A stretch of 35,297 bases of DNA from Nocardiopsis prasina DSM 43845 (GTDB lineage: Bacteria > Actinomycetota > Actinomycetes > Streptosporangiales > Streptosporangiaceae): positions 1 through 35,297 of the forward strand of contig NZ_ANAE01000135.1 of the NCBI RefSeq assembly GCF_000341265.1, written 5' to 3'. The stretch's first letter is position 1. The number at the start of each line of letters is the position of its first letter. The translations under genes and the position numbers were made by a program. The notes under the pieces were generated by a model, which worked only from the letters and a program-made list of their open reading frames with translations, had not been told where the DNA came from and ran no database searches. Of this stretch, positions 23,503 to 31,600 are shown piece by piece.

Positions 23503-23904
23503 ATGCCGACCTTCCAGATCAGCGAGGCCGCAGACCTCCTCGGCGTCAGCGCCGACACCGTGCGCCGATGGGTGGACTCCGGCCGCCTGGCCGCCACCCG
23601 CGACCCCTCCGGGCGCCGCCACCTGGACGGGGCCGAACTCGCCGCGTTCATGCGGGCCGGGGCCGACGAGGACCCGGGCCGCCGCGTCTCCTCGGCGCGT
23701 AACCGCTTCCACGGCCTGGTCACCCACGTGATCCGCGACCAGGTCATGGCCAGCGTCGAGATCCAGGCCGGACCGCACCGGGTGGTCTCCCTGATGAGCC
23801 GTGAGGCCGCCGACGAGCTCGGCCTGGAGGTCGGGACCGTGGCCACGGCCGTCGTGAAGTCCACCAACGTCATCATCGAGACCACCGGAGAAGACCATGC
23901 GTGA
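23503..23904 (+). CDS. Molybdenum-dependent regulator/binding protein: MerR-type HTH plus TOBE (Mop) domain
   Basis: 133 residues in two parts. Residues 1-50 form a MerR/BldC/excisionase-like helix-turn-helix (ISEAADLLGVSADTVRRWVDSG, then GRRHLDGAELAAFM). Residues about 62-128 form one Mop/TOBE domain (SSARNRFHGLVTHVIRDQVM, SREAADELGL, VVKSTNVIIE), which binds molybdate or tungstate oxyanions. It overlaps modA by eight bases, so it is the first gene of the modABC operon. Its likely job is to sense molybdate and control the operon, in place of the ModE repressor, which has a different winged-helix N-terminus. Direction of regulation is not shown. Confidence 0.9.
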   Translation: MPTFQISEAADLLGVSADTVRRWVDSGRLAATRDPSGRRHLDGAELAAFMRAGADEDPGRRVSSARNRFHGLVTHVIRDQVMASVEIQAGPHRVVSLMSREAADELGLEVGTVATAVVKSTNVIIETTGEDHA

Positions 23905-24748
23905 CAGCTCCCCCCGACGAGCCGGGCGTCGCGGCCACCGGCCGCTCACCGGGCTCGCCGCCGTCGCCGCCCTCGGCGTCGCGCTGACCGCCTGTGGAGC
24001 CGAGGACACCGGCCCCGGCGACGGGGCCGACACCTTCGGGGACGCCCTCTCCGGGGAACTCACCGTCTTCGCCGCCGCCTCCCTTACGGACGTGTTCGCC
24101 GAGATCGCCGACGACTTCCAGGAGCGGCACCCGGACGTCGCGGTCACCTTCAACTTCGCCGGCAGCAGCGAGCTGGCCCAGCAGATCAACGCCGGGGCGC
24201 CCGCCGACGTGTTCGCCGCCGCCAACACCGCCACCATGGAACAGGTGGTGGAGGGTGAGGGCCTGGACGCCGACTGGGCGGGAGAACACGGCGAACACGG
24301 CCTGGTCTTCGCCACCAACACCCTGCGCATCGCCGTGCCGCCGGACAACCCCGCCGGAATCGGGGATCTGGCCGACCTCGCGGGCGACGGGGTGCAGGCG
24401 GCCTTCTGCGCCGAGGAGGTGCCCTGCGGTGCCGCCACCACGACCGCCGTGGGCGCCTCCGGCCTGGAGATCACCCCGGTCACCTACGAGGAGGACGTCC
24501 GCGCCGTCCTCACCAAGGTCGAGCTGGGTGAGGTGGACGCGGGTCTGGTCTACTCCACGGACGTCATCTCCGCCGAGGGCCGGGTCGAGGGGCTGGAGTT
24601 CCCCGAGGCCGAGGAGGCCGTGAACGACTACCCGATCGGCGTGCTGGCGAACTCCGGCGACTCCGCCCTCGCCGCCGCGTGGATCGAGGCGGTCACCTCC
24701 GCCGAGGGCGCCGCGGTCCTCACAGGCGCGGGGTTCGGCGCACCGTGA
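23897..24748 (+). CDS. modA: ModA, molybdate ABC transporter substrate-binding lipoprotein
   Basis: 283 residues. Basic N-terminus, hydrophobic stretch and lipobox LTAC (Cys33) mark a lipoprotein. The mature sequence opens LTVFAAASLTDVFAEIADDF, the ModA hallmark with the oxyanion-binding Ser, followed by FNFAGSSELAQQINAGAPADVFAAAN, the second anion-contact region. Later come the EDVRAVLTKVELGEVDAGLVY and NDYPIGVLANSG segments. It captures molybdate or tungstate for the ModB/ModC importer. The ATG overlaps the regulator gene, and its stop overlaps modB (GTGA). Confidence 0.95.
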   Translation: MRDSSPRRAGRRGHRPLTGLAAVAALGVALTACGAEDTGPGDGADTFGDALSGELTVFAAASLTDVFAEIADDFQERHPDVAVTFNFAGSSELAQQINAGAPADVFAAANTATMEQVVEGEGLDADWAGEHGEHGLVFATNTLRIAVPPDNPAGIGDLADLAGDGVQAAFCAEEVPCGAATTTAVGASGLEITPVTYEEDVRAVLTKVELGEVDAGLVYSTDVISAEGRVEGLEFPEAEEAVNDYPIGVLANSGDSALAAAWIEAVTSAEGAAVLTGAGFGAP

Positions 24749-25602
24749 CCGCACAGACCCCCGACCGCTCCCGGCGCCGACCGCGTACACCCGTGCCGCG
24801 CGGTCGGGTCCGGCGCCCCCGGGCCGGGCGCGTCCCCTGGATCCTGGTCGTTCCGGCCGTCGCGGGTGTGCTCTTCCTCGTCCTGCCCTTCGCCGGGATG
24901 CTCGTCCGCGCGCCCTGGCCCACCATGGGCGCCCGCGTCACTGACCCCGCCGTGCTCGCCGCCCTGTGGCTGTCGCTGTCCACCGCCACCGTGGCCACCG
25001 TCGTCTCGCTCCTGCTCGGTGTGCCCCTGGCCTGGCTGCTCGCCCGCACCGAGTTCCCCGGACGCCGGTTCGTCCGTGCCCTGGTGACCGTGCCCCTGGT
25101 CATCCCGCCCGTGGTGGGCGGCGTGGCCCTGCTGCTGGTCCTGGGCCGCAACGGCCTGGTGGGCCAGTACCTGGACGCATGGTTCGGGCTCACCCTGCCC
25201 TTCACCCCCGCCGCGGTGGTCATCGCGCAGGTGTTCGTGGCCATGCCCTTCCTCGTGATCAGCGTGGAGGGGGCGCTGCGCGGCGCGGACCGGCGCTACG
25301 AGGAGGCCGCCGCCACCCTCGGCGCCGACCGTGTCACCGTCTTCACCCGTGTCACCCTGCCGATGGTGCTGCCCGGCATCGGTGCGGGGGCCGTGCTCTG
25401 CTGGGCGCGCGCCCTGGGCGAGTTCGGCGCGACCATCACCTTCGCCGGGAACTTCCCCGGCACCACCCAGACGATGCCGCTGGCCGTGTACATGGCCATG
25501 CAACGCGACCCCGAGGCCGCCATCGTGCTCAGCCTGGTCCTGCTCCTGGTGTCCCTGGTGGTCCTGGCCACCCTGCGCGAAAGGTGGGTGAACGCCTCGT
25601 GA
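24745..25602 (+). CDS. modB: ModB, molybdate ABC transporter permease
   Basis: 285 residues, GTG start overlapping the modA stop. After a 35-residue basic N-terminus come about six hydrophobic segments. Landmarks: LSTATVATVVSLLLGVPLAWLLAR, VTVPLVIPPVVGGVALL (the conserved ModB proline stretch), and the EAA loop EEAAATLGADRVTVFTRVTLP that docks on the ATPase. GARALGEFGATITFAGNF-like sequence near the C-terminus (ARALGEFGATITFAGN) is diagnostic of ModB/CysU-type permeases. It forms the homodimeric channel for molybdate. The extended Arg/Pro-rich N-terminus is unusual but not rare in actinobacteria. Confidence 0.95.
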   Translation: MTAQTPDRSRRRPRTPVPRGRVRRPRAGRVPWILVVPAVAGVLFLVLPFAGMLVRAPWPTMGARVTDPAVLAALWLSLSTATVATVVSLLLGVPLAWLLARTEFPGRRFVRALVTVPLVIPPVVGGVALLLVLGRNGLVGQYLDAWFGLTLPFTPAAVVIAQVFVAMPFLVISVEGALRGADRRYEEAAATLGADRVTVFTRVTLPMVLPGIGAGAVLCWARALGEFGATITFAGNFPGTTQTMPLAVYMAMQRDPEAAIVLSLVLLLVSLVVLATLRERWVNAS

Positions 25603-26687
25603 GGCCCACCACCCCGGCCCCCACCGCCGGACTCGACGCCGAACTGCGCCTGACGCGCGGCGACTTCACCCTGGACGTGGCCCTGAGCGCCCGGCCCGGG
25701 GAGATCATCGCCCTGCTCGGCCCCAACGGGGCGGGCAAGTCGTCCGCCCTGCGGGCCCTGGCCGGGCTGGTCCCGCTCACCGGCGGCCACGTGCGAGTGG
25801 ACGGCGCCGACGAGACCACCACCGCCGTCGAACACCGGCCCATCGGCATGGTCTTCCAGGACTACCTGCTCTTCGAGCACCTGAGCGCCCTGGACAACGT
25901 CGCCTTCGGCCCGCGCTGCCAGGGCTCCAGCAGGGCGGAGGCACGTTCACGCGCCGCCGAACTGCTCGATCACATGGATCTGGCCGCCCACGCCCACTCC
26001 CGGCCCCGGCAGTTGTCCGGGGGCCAGGCACAGCGGGTGGCGCTGGCCCGCGCCCTCGCGGTCCGACCGCGCCTGCTGCTGCTGGACGAACCGATGGCGG
26101 CGCTGGACGCCAGCACCCGGATCGACGTCCGGGCCCGCCTGCGCCACCTGCTGGAGGACTTCGACGGCGTGACCGTGCTGGTCACCCACGACCCGCTGGA
26201 CGCCATGGTGCTGGCCGACCGCATCGCGGTGGTCGAGTCCGGCCGCGTCGTGCAGCGCGGCGCACCCGCCGAGGTGGCCCGGCGTCCGCGCACCTCCTAC
26301 GTGGCACGCCTGGTGGGACTCAACCTCTTCCAGGGGCGGGGCGAGGGGGAGACGGTGGCCCTGGACAGCGCCCCGGGGAAGGACGGCGCGGACGAGGTCG
26401 CGCGGGTGACACCGCGTGAACCGTATGAGGGGCCCGCCCTGGTGGCCTTCCCGCCGCGCGCCGTGGCCCTGTACCCGGAGCACCCCCATGGCAGTACCCG
26501 CAACGTGTGGCGCCTGACGGTGGAGGGAATCGAACGCTTCGGCGACCAGGTCCGCGTTCACCTGACGGGGCCGCTGTCCCTGGCGGCGGACATCACCCCC
26601 GCGGCCCTGGCCGAGCTGGGGCTGTCACGGGGCGACACGGTCTGGGCGGGGGTCAAGGCCACCGAGGTGGAGTGCTATCCGGGCTGA
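25599..26687 (+). CDS. modC: ModC, molybdate ABC transporter ATP-binding protein
   Basis: 362 residues, GTG start overlapping the modB stop (GTGA). ABC domain at about 10-240: Walker A LLGPNGAGKSS, Q-loop MVFQDYLLFEHLSALDNV, signature LSGGQAQRVALARAL, Walker B RLLLLDEPMAALD and the switch His in VLVTHDPLDAM. A C-terminal TOBE/Mop-type domain (NVWRLTVEGIERFGDQVRVHL to GVKATEVECYPG) is the oxyanion-sensing part usual in ModC. It drives molybdate import. A roughly 40-residue acidic linker (about 245-285) joins the two. No terminator is obvious in the 218 bases that follow. Confidence 0.95.
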   Translation: MRPTTPAPTAGLDAELRLTRGDFTLDVALSARPGEIIALLGPNGAGKSSALRALAGLVPLTGGHVRVDGADETTTAVEHRPIGMVFQDYLLFEHLSALDNVAFGPRCQGSSRAEARSRAAELLDHMDLAAHAHSRPRQLSGGQAQRVALARALAVRPRLLLLDEPMAALDASTRIDVRARLRHLLEDFDGVTVLVTHDPLDAMVLADRIAVVESGRVVQRGAPAEVARRPRTSYVARLVGLNLFQGRGEGETVALDSAPGKDGADEVARVTPREPYEGPALVAFPPRAVALYPEHPHGSTRNVWRLTVEGIERFGDQVRVHLTGPLSLAADITPAALAELGLSRGDTVWAGVKATEVECYPG

Positions 26688-26905
26688 GCGGCTGCCCGTC
26701 CGGTGGGGCCTCGTGGCGGCGCACTCTGCCTTTCCGGGCGCGAAACCCGGTTCTCACATCATGAAACAAACCATCCCATTGGTACTCAACAGTGAAAAAA
26801 CGGTACGGAATTACCGTGAAGCCTTGGATATCCGGACGCCACCCGGGGGAGACTCTAGGACATCCGGTGACGACAGTCCTTCCCTCAGTGGCCGAGGAGG
26901 GTTTC

Positions 26906-27232
26906 ATGTCCCTGCGAGAGCACGAACGACGCATCCTCGCGGAAATAGAGCGACAACTCAGCGAAGAGGCTCCGGCACTGGCCGGCCGCCTCGAGGCGTT
27001 CGGGAGCGATGATCCCGACGCCCCCATCGACCCCGGGTTGCGTAGTTGGAAGCCCTGGGTCGCCTGCGGACTGATCGCCGCGGTCACCGCCGGGCTGCTC
27101 GTCCTGCTGTTCGTGCTCACGCCGAGCGCACCGCAGCCGGAGGACACACCACGCCCAGCCGAGACCTCACAGGGAGCCGATCCGGCACCGGAGGGCGGCA
27201 CCGTGGACCGCGTACCCGCACCCGCCGACTGA
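26906..27232 (+). CDS. DUF3040 domain membrane protein
   Basis: 108 residues. It begins with the DUF3040 hallmark SLREHERRILAEIERQLSEE, a short amphipathic helix; actinobacterial DUF3040 proteins are small membrane-associated proteins of unknown role. One membrane helix follows at about 50-72 (VACGLIAAVTAGLLVLLFVL), then a Pro/Glu-rich tail of 35 residues. ATG 26906 has GAGGAGG five bases upstream. The upstream 200 bases include an AT-richer patch (26750-26830) likely to hold the promoter, but no clear -35/-10 pair. Not obviously part of the mod operon. Confidence 0.87.
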   Translation: MSLREHERRILAEIERQLSEEAPALAGRLEAFGSDDPDAPIDPGLRSWKPWVACGLIAAVTAGLLVLLFVLTPSAPQPEDTPRPAETSQGADPAPEGGTVDRVPAPAD

Positions 27233-27270
27233 CCACCCGCGCCCCACGGGGTTCGGAGCAGAGGGAGGAC

Positions 27271-27312
27271 GACGACGGCCGGTGGCCCCGGGAGGGACCA
27301 CCGGCCGTCGTC
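27271..27312. terminator. Bidirectional terminator
   Basis: Perfect 15-base inverted repeat (27271-27285 and 27298-27312, loop 12) between the convergent DUF3040 gene and the small secreted protein gene. Confidence 0.85.
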
Positions 27313-27326
27313 CGGCGCTGCCGCGC

Positions 27327-27575
27327 TCAGCGAGCCGCGCTGCGGACATGGGACACCGTCGCCCCGTCGGGCCCCGCGGTGATGGTGACCGTCACGAAGT
27401 AGACGGAACCGTCGTCCCTGGCGACGCTGCGCGTCACGGTGTGGGAGGCGCCCTCGGGACCGGCCCAGGAGTCCTCGCTGTGGAAGAACGAGTCGGCGGC
27501 GGCGAGCGCGGGTGTGCCCAGGGCGAACCCCAGCGCCAGGACCGCTGTGGTCATCATGCGACGTGAATGGGCCAT
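27327..27575 (-). CDS. Small secreted protein of unknown function (paralogue of the histidine-rich neighbour)
   Basis: 82 residues. A Sec signal peptide is clear (basic SRR start, hydrophobic VLALGFALG, Ala-rich cleavage region near residue 26). The mature part of about 55 residues starts ADSFFHSEDSWAGPEGAS and ends in an alternating pattern (VYFVTVTITAGPDG) that looks like a beta-hairpin. I do not recognise a family. The opening ADxF...S[WY]AGPxGA pattern is shared with the next gene upstream on the same strand, so the two are probably diverged copies. ATG 27575 has AAGGAC eight bases upstream; longer in-frame starts would hide the signal peptide. A hairpin separates it from its neighbour, so it may have its own promoter. 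Confidence 0.72.
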   Translation of the reverse strand: MAHSRRMMTTAVLALGFALGTPALAAADSFFHSEDSWAGPEGASHTVTRSVARDDGSVYFVTVTITAGPDGATVSHVRSAAR

Positions 27576-27603
27576 GGGTGCTGTCCTTCGTCTGAGTACC
27601 GGA

Positions 27604-27634
27604 GAGGGGCCGACGCTCCGCGCGCCGGCCCCTC
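27604..27634 (-). terminator. Hairpin between the two small secreted protein genes
   Basis: Perfect 9-base inverted repeat (27604-27612, 27626-27634) downstream of the histidine-rich gene and 28 bases upstream of the next start. It could end the first transcript or act in the leader of the second. Confidence 0.55.
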
Positions 27635-27739
27635 GACACTGCTGGGGTGTGTTCGGCGGGCACTCACCCCGGCGCGTCACCCGGTGCCCCCCGGGCTCCG
27701 GCCGTGACGGTCACCGCCCGTCGAACACCGCCTCGTCGG

Positions 27740-28033
27740 CTAGTTGGTGCCGCTGATGACGCCACCCTGGGCGGCGCCCCACGGGCCAGCGGTCTCGAAG
27801 CCCTTGATGTAGATGGTGCTGGGACCCTTGTGGTCGTGGTCGTGCCCGTGGCCGTGGCCGTGGCCCGACTTGGCGGCGGAGAAGACGCCGCCCTGGCCGG
27901 CGCCCTTGGGGCCGGCGTAGCTGCCACCGGCACCGTAGAAGGTGTCGGCCATGGCCACCGCAGGAGCTCCGAAGGCGAGGGCGGGGGCGATGACGGCGGC
28001 GAAGGCGATACGGGTCACGGTCTTGCGGTTCAT
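27740..28033 (-). CDS. Small secreted histidine-rich protein, putative metal binder
   Basis: 97 residues. Sec signal peptide: MNRKTVTR, a hydrophobic core, and AVAMA with predicted cleavage at 29/30. The mature 68 residues hold six histidines alternating with Gly/Asp (58, 60, 62, 64, 66, 68; HGHGHGHDHDH), a typical site for Zn, Ni or Cu. On each side of this run lies a copy of an AGPxGAxQGGVxS motif (40-52 and 82-94), so the protein is an internal duplication around a His linker. I recognise no named family. ATG 28033 has GAGAGGAAA nine bases upstream. It is not next to known metal genes; no Zur-like box was seen in front of it. Function unknown. Confidence 0.75.
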   Translation of the reverse strand: MNRKTVTRIAFAAVIAPALAFGAPAVAMADTFYGAGGSYAGPKGAGQGGVFSAAKSGHGHGHGHDHDHKGPSTIYIKGFETAGPWGAAQGGVISGTN

Positions 28034-28600
28034 CGTCTGATTTCCTCTCAGTGCGATCGGTCCGGGAATCCGCCCCTTTGGTTGGACTCCGGTCCGGTCA
28101 CTCTTGTTTCGTTCCGGGAAGCTGGTGTCCGGCTCCCGCTGTTTAGATGTCCGCTGGGTCGGCCGATCAATCGCTGAATTCTCGGTAATTTCTTAAACGA
28201 AAAAGTGGTGGGCGTGACTGGAAAGTTGCCGTGGGACCGCGTTTCCGTGCTTGGGATTCCCGCTCTGGTGGGGGATGCTGGTGGGTATGCCCAATGTCCG
28301 GGGCGGCTATGTCGGAAATATATGCCGGTCCCGACCGGTGCGCGAGGGTCGCTACGCGCGAGGGTGCCGTTCCGTTTACTCGGATCCAGTAAAAATCCTC
28401 CCCGGAATTTCTTCCGGGAGAATTCGTGCAATTTCTGAAATGAGTTCGATCTCGGTCGTGATCGAAATATAGCCGTCTTGTCTCATGGGTGTCGGTCATA
28501 GGCGTATGCACGAACCCTCGGGCGGCTTGTCGTACTACGTCCATGCGAGAGGCCCCGCCCGGAGTGATCCGGACGGGGCCTCTGTCTTCCCTGCGTGCGC
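28034..28600. other. Long AT-enriched intergenic region with repeats, no convincing gene
   Basis: 567 bases between the PBP stop and the histidine-rich gene start, clearly lower in GC than the rest of the window (most marked at 28140-28210 and 28375-28475). It contains a 10-base direct repeat GCGCGAGGGT at 28340 and 28356, an inverted repeat CCGGTC/GACCGG at 28325-28338, a hairpin CCCGGAA/TTCCGGG at 28401-28418, and TTCGATC/GATCGAA at 28445-28466. On the minus strand TTGATC and TCTAAA (about 28143-28172) are 17 bases apart and may be the promoter of the histidine-rich gene. The open frames here start with TTG and lack ribosome sites. Confidence 0.5.
28549..28582 (-). terminator. Terminator of the penicillin-binding protein gene
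   Basis: Stem of 14 pairs with one mismatch (28549-28562 and 28569-28582, 6-base loop), starting 19 bases after the PBP stop at 28601. Confidence 0.8.
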
Positions 28601-31600
28601 CTAGAGCGCGTTGGTGAACTTGGCGGCCAGCGGACCGGCGACCGACCCACCGCCGCCACCGCCCTCCACCACGAGGGCGAAGGCCACGTCGCCCTTGTAA
28701 CCGACCATCCACGCGTGGGTGGGCAGCTCGTCGTCCTCGTCGGCGTCGTCGGCGGTCCCGAACTCGGCGGAGCCGGTCTTGCCGAACACCTCGCCCTGGA
28801 AGCCGGCGTCCTTGGCCGTGCCGTCCGTGATCACCTCGCGCATCATCGGGCGCAGGGCCTCGGCGTTGCCGATGGTCTGCGGCTCGCGCAGGTCGTCCCG
28901 GGCGGGCTCGGTGACCAGCACCGGCTGCCGCCACGCACCGTCCGCGACGGCGGCGGGCACCGTGGCCATGTGCAGCGGCGAGGTGAGGATCTGACCCTGG
29001 CCGATGCCCTGGGCGCCCATCATGGTGGTGCTGTCCACGGCCGGGAAGCTCGGCTCCTGGGTGCTCACACCGATGTCCAGCGGGGCGTTCATCCCGAACT
29101 GCTCGGCACTGGCCTGGAGGGTCTCCGGGCTCAGGACCTGGCCGATCTCGTGCACCAGGGCGGTGTTGCAGGAGGTCGCGAAGGCCTCGGTCACCGACTG
29201 CTGCCCGTACTCGGCGCCGCCCGCGTTGCGGAACGGCCACCCGCCCAGCTCGTACTCCTCCGGACAGTCCATGGAGGCGTCCACCGACAGACCGTTGTCC
29301 AGGAGTGCGCTGTAGGTGACGATCTTGAAGGACGAACCCGGCGGGTACTGCCCCTCGAAGGCCCGGTTGAAGCCGCCCGGCACGTTCACCGCCGCCAGGA
29401 TCTCACCGCTGGAGGGACGGATCGCCACCAGACCGGCGGGGTCGTCCGCGTCGATGATCGCGTTGGCGGCCGCGCTCTGGACACCCATGTCGAAACTCGT
29501 GGTGACGGACTCGCCGTCGGAGCCGTCCAGGGACGCGACGGTGTTCTCCTCGGTGACCTCCGGAGCCTGGCCGTCCTCGATCTCGGCGGCGTCCACCATC
29601 ACGATGGTCGCGGCGGCCTCACCGGCCAGCCGCTCCTCGTAGGTGCGCTGGAGGCCGGTTTTACCGACGGTGTCGCCGACCTTGTAGGCCGGACCCAGCC
29701 GCTCGACGTCCTCCTCGTCGGCCTCGCCCAGCTCGCCCACGATCATCTGGATCGAACCGGAGACGTCCGCGGCGTCCAGACGGGTGCCGTCGGCGGCCAG
29801 GACCTGGCCGCGCTCGCCCCACACCGCCGTGCGGGTCAGGGTCTGGCCCTCACCCAGCCCGGGGTAGGCGACCTCGGGGGAGAACTCGACCAGCCACTCG
29901 CCGTCCTCGCGCAGCAGCGGGAGCTCGCCCTCCCAACCGAAGTCACTGGCGTTGGTCAGCGAGAGCGTCACCTCGTAGGGGGCGCTGCCGGTGCCGCTGT
30001 CCGTGGTGGGGGAACCGACCTCGACGTCGACACCGTCCACTCCCAGGCCGGAGTCGATCCCGCCGAGGATCGCCTCAGCGTCGTCGCCGGTGGTGACGGC
30101 GGCCAGACGGGCGAAGTCCTGCTCCTCCCAGGCGGCCTCGAACTCGGTCGTGGCCTCCTCGGGCTGGGGCAGCGTGTACACGTACCAACCGGCGCCCGCG
30201 CCGACCAGGGCCAGCACGACCACGGTCGCCACCACACCGATGACGAGCCCGCGCCGGGACTTCCGGGGCGGCGGCCCCGGGTCGTAGTCGTCGTAAGCGT
30301 CGTAGTCGTCCGGACCACCGGGACCCTTCGGCCCCTCGGGTCCACCGGGACCGTCCTGGCCCGCTCCGCCGTAGAGGTACTCGTAGCCTTCTCCCCGGCC
30401 GTCCCGCTCCCGGCCCTCGGACCCGGCGGACGGCTCCGGGGCGGAACCCGGATAGGGGGTGTCGCCCTGGTAGGCGGGCTGACCCGCGTACGGGGTCTGC
30501 CATGCCTCGTGGGCGGCCCCGACACTCTCGTGCCCCTGGGCCGTCTGGGCCCACCCGTCCTCGGGTGCGTGCCCGGGTGTGTCCTGCGGCCTGGGCGCGA
30601 CCGGGGTGCCCCACGGTTCGTAGGGCTCCTCCCCGGAGGGGTTCGGGCGCTCCTGAGAACCCGGGGGCGGGACGGGCGTGCCCCAGCTGTTCGCCGGGGT
30701 CTGTGGTCCGGAGGGGTTGTTCCAGCTGTACTGCGGGGACTGCGGTTCCGAGGCGGACCCCCAGCCCGGTCCGGAGGCCTGTGAAGGGGAATTCCAGCTG
30801 TCGGCCGGTGCCTGCGGTTCCGAGGGGGTGTTCCACTCGTCCCGTGCGGCCTGCGGCTCCGGGGTCGAACCCCAGCTTTCGGAGGCCTGCGGAGTGGCCG
30901 GAGTGCCCCAGCTGTTCGCCGGGGTCTGTGGTCCGGAGGGGTTGTTCCAGCTGTACTGCGGGGACTGCGGTTCCGAGGCGGACCCCCAGCTGTCGGCTGG
31001 TGCCTGCGGTCCCGAGGGGGTGTTCCACTCGTCCCGTGCGGCCTGCGGCTCCGGGGTCGAACCCCAGCTCTCAGAGGCCTGCGGAGCGACGGGCGTGCCC
31101 CACGACTCCTGCGGATCGGCCGATCCGGTCCAGCTCTCCGAGGAGGACCGGGACGTCTCCGAGGCGGCGGCGGGGGCGTCCCAACCGTCGGACGAGGGCT
31201 CGGGGGTGGTGCCCCAGGTCTCGGAGACGGTCGGGGAATCGGAGGGGGCCCGCGACTCGGACGGTGCGTCCCAGCTCTCCGCCGAGGACCTCGGCGCGCT
31301 GGGGGAGCCCCACGGCTCATGGGGCTCCGGAGCGGCGGGCGCTGACTCCGGCTCGGACTCCTGCCGCGAACCCCGGTACGGGGCGCCCCAGGAGTCGTCC
31401 GTCCCGTCGTCACCATCGGAGGCCTCGCCGCCGTACTGGCCGGCGTCGGCGCCCCACGACTCCGCGGGCGCGCTCGGCTCCGACACCGGCGGCGCCGGGG
31501 GGTCAGCCGGGCGAGGGTGCTCGAACCCGAAGTTCCCGGTGTCCGAGGGGCGGGCACCTGAGGGTCGTGCCGGAATGCGGTAGGGATTCTCCGGGCGCGG

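Noticed and set aside
26761-27012. Plus-strand frame starting ATGAAACAAACC upstream of the DUF3040 gene
   Set aside because: The first 45 residues look protein-like, but there is no ribosome site and the frame then overlaps the well-supported DUF3040 gene in another frame with Arg-rich shadow sequence.
28048-28431. 127-codon minus-strand open frame just upstream of the histidine-rich gene
   Set aside because: TTG start without a ribosome site, composition unlike the neighbouring genes, no recognisable domain; it covers the AT-richer promoter region.
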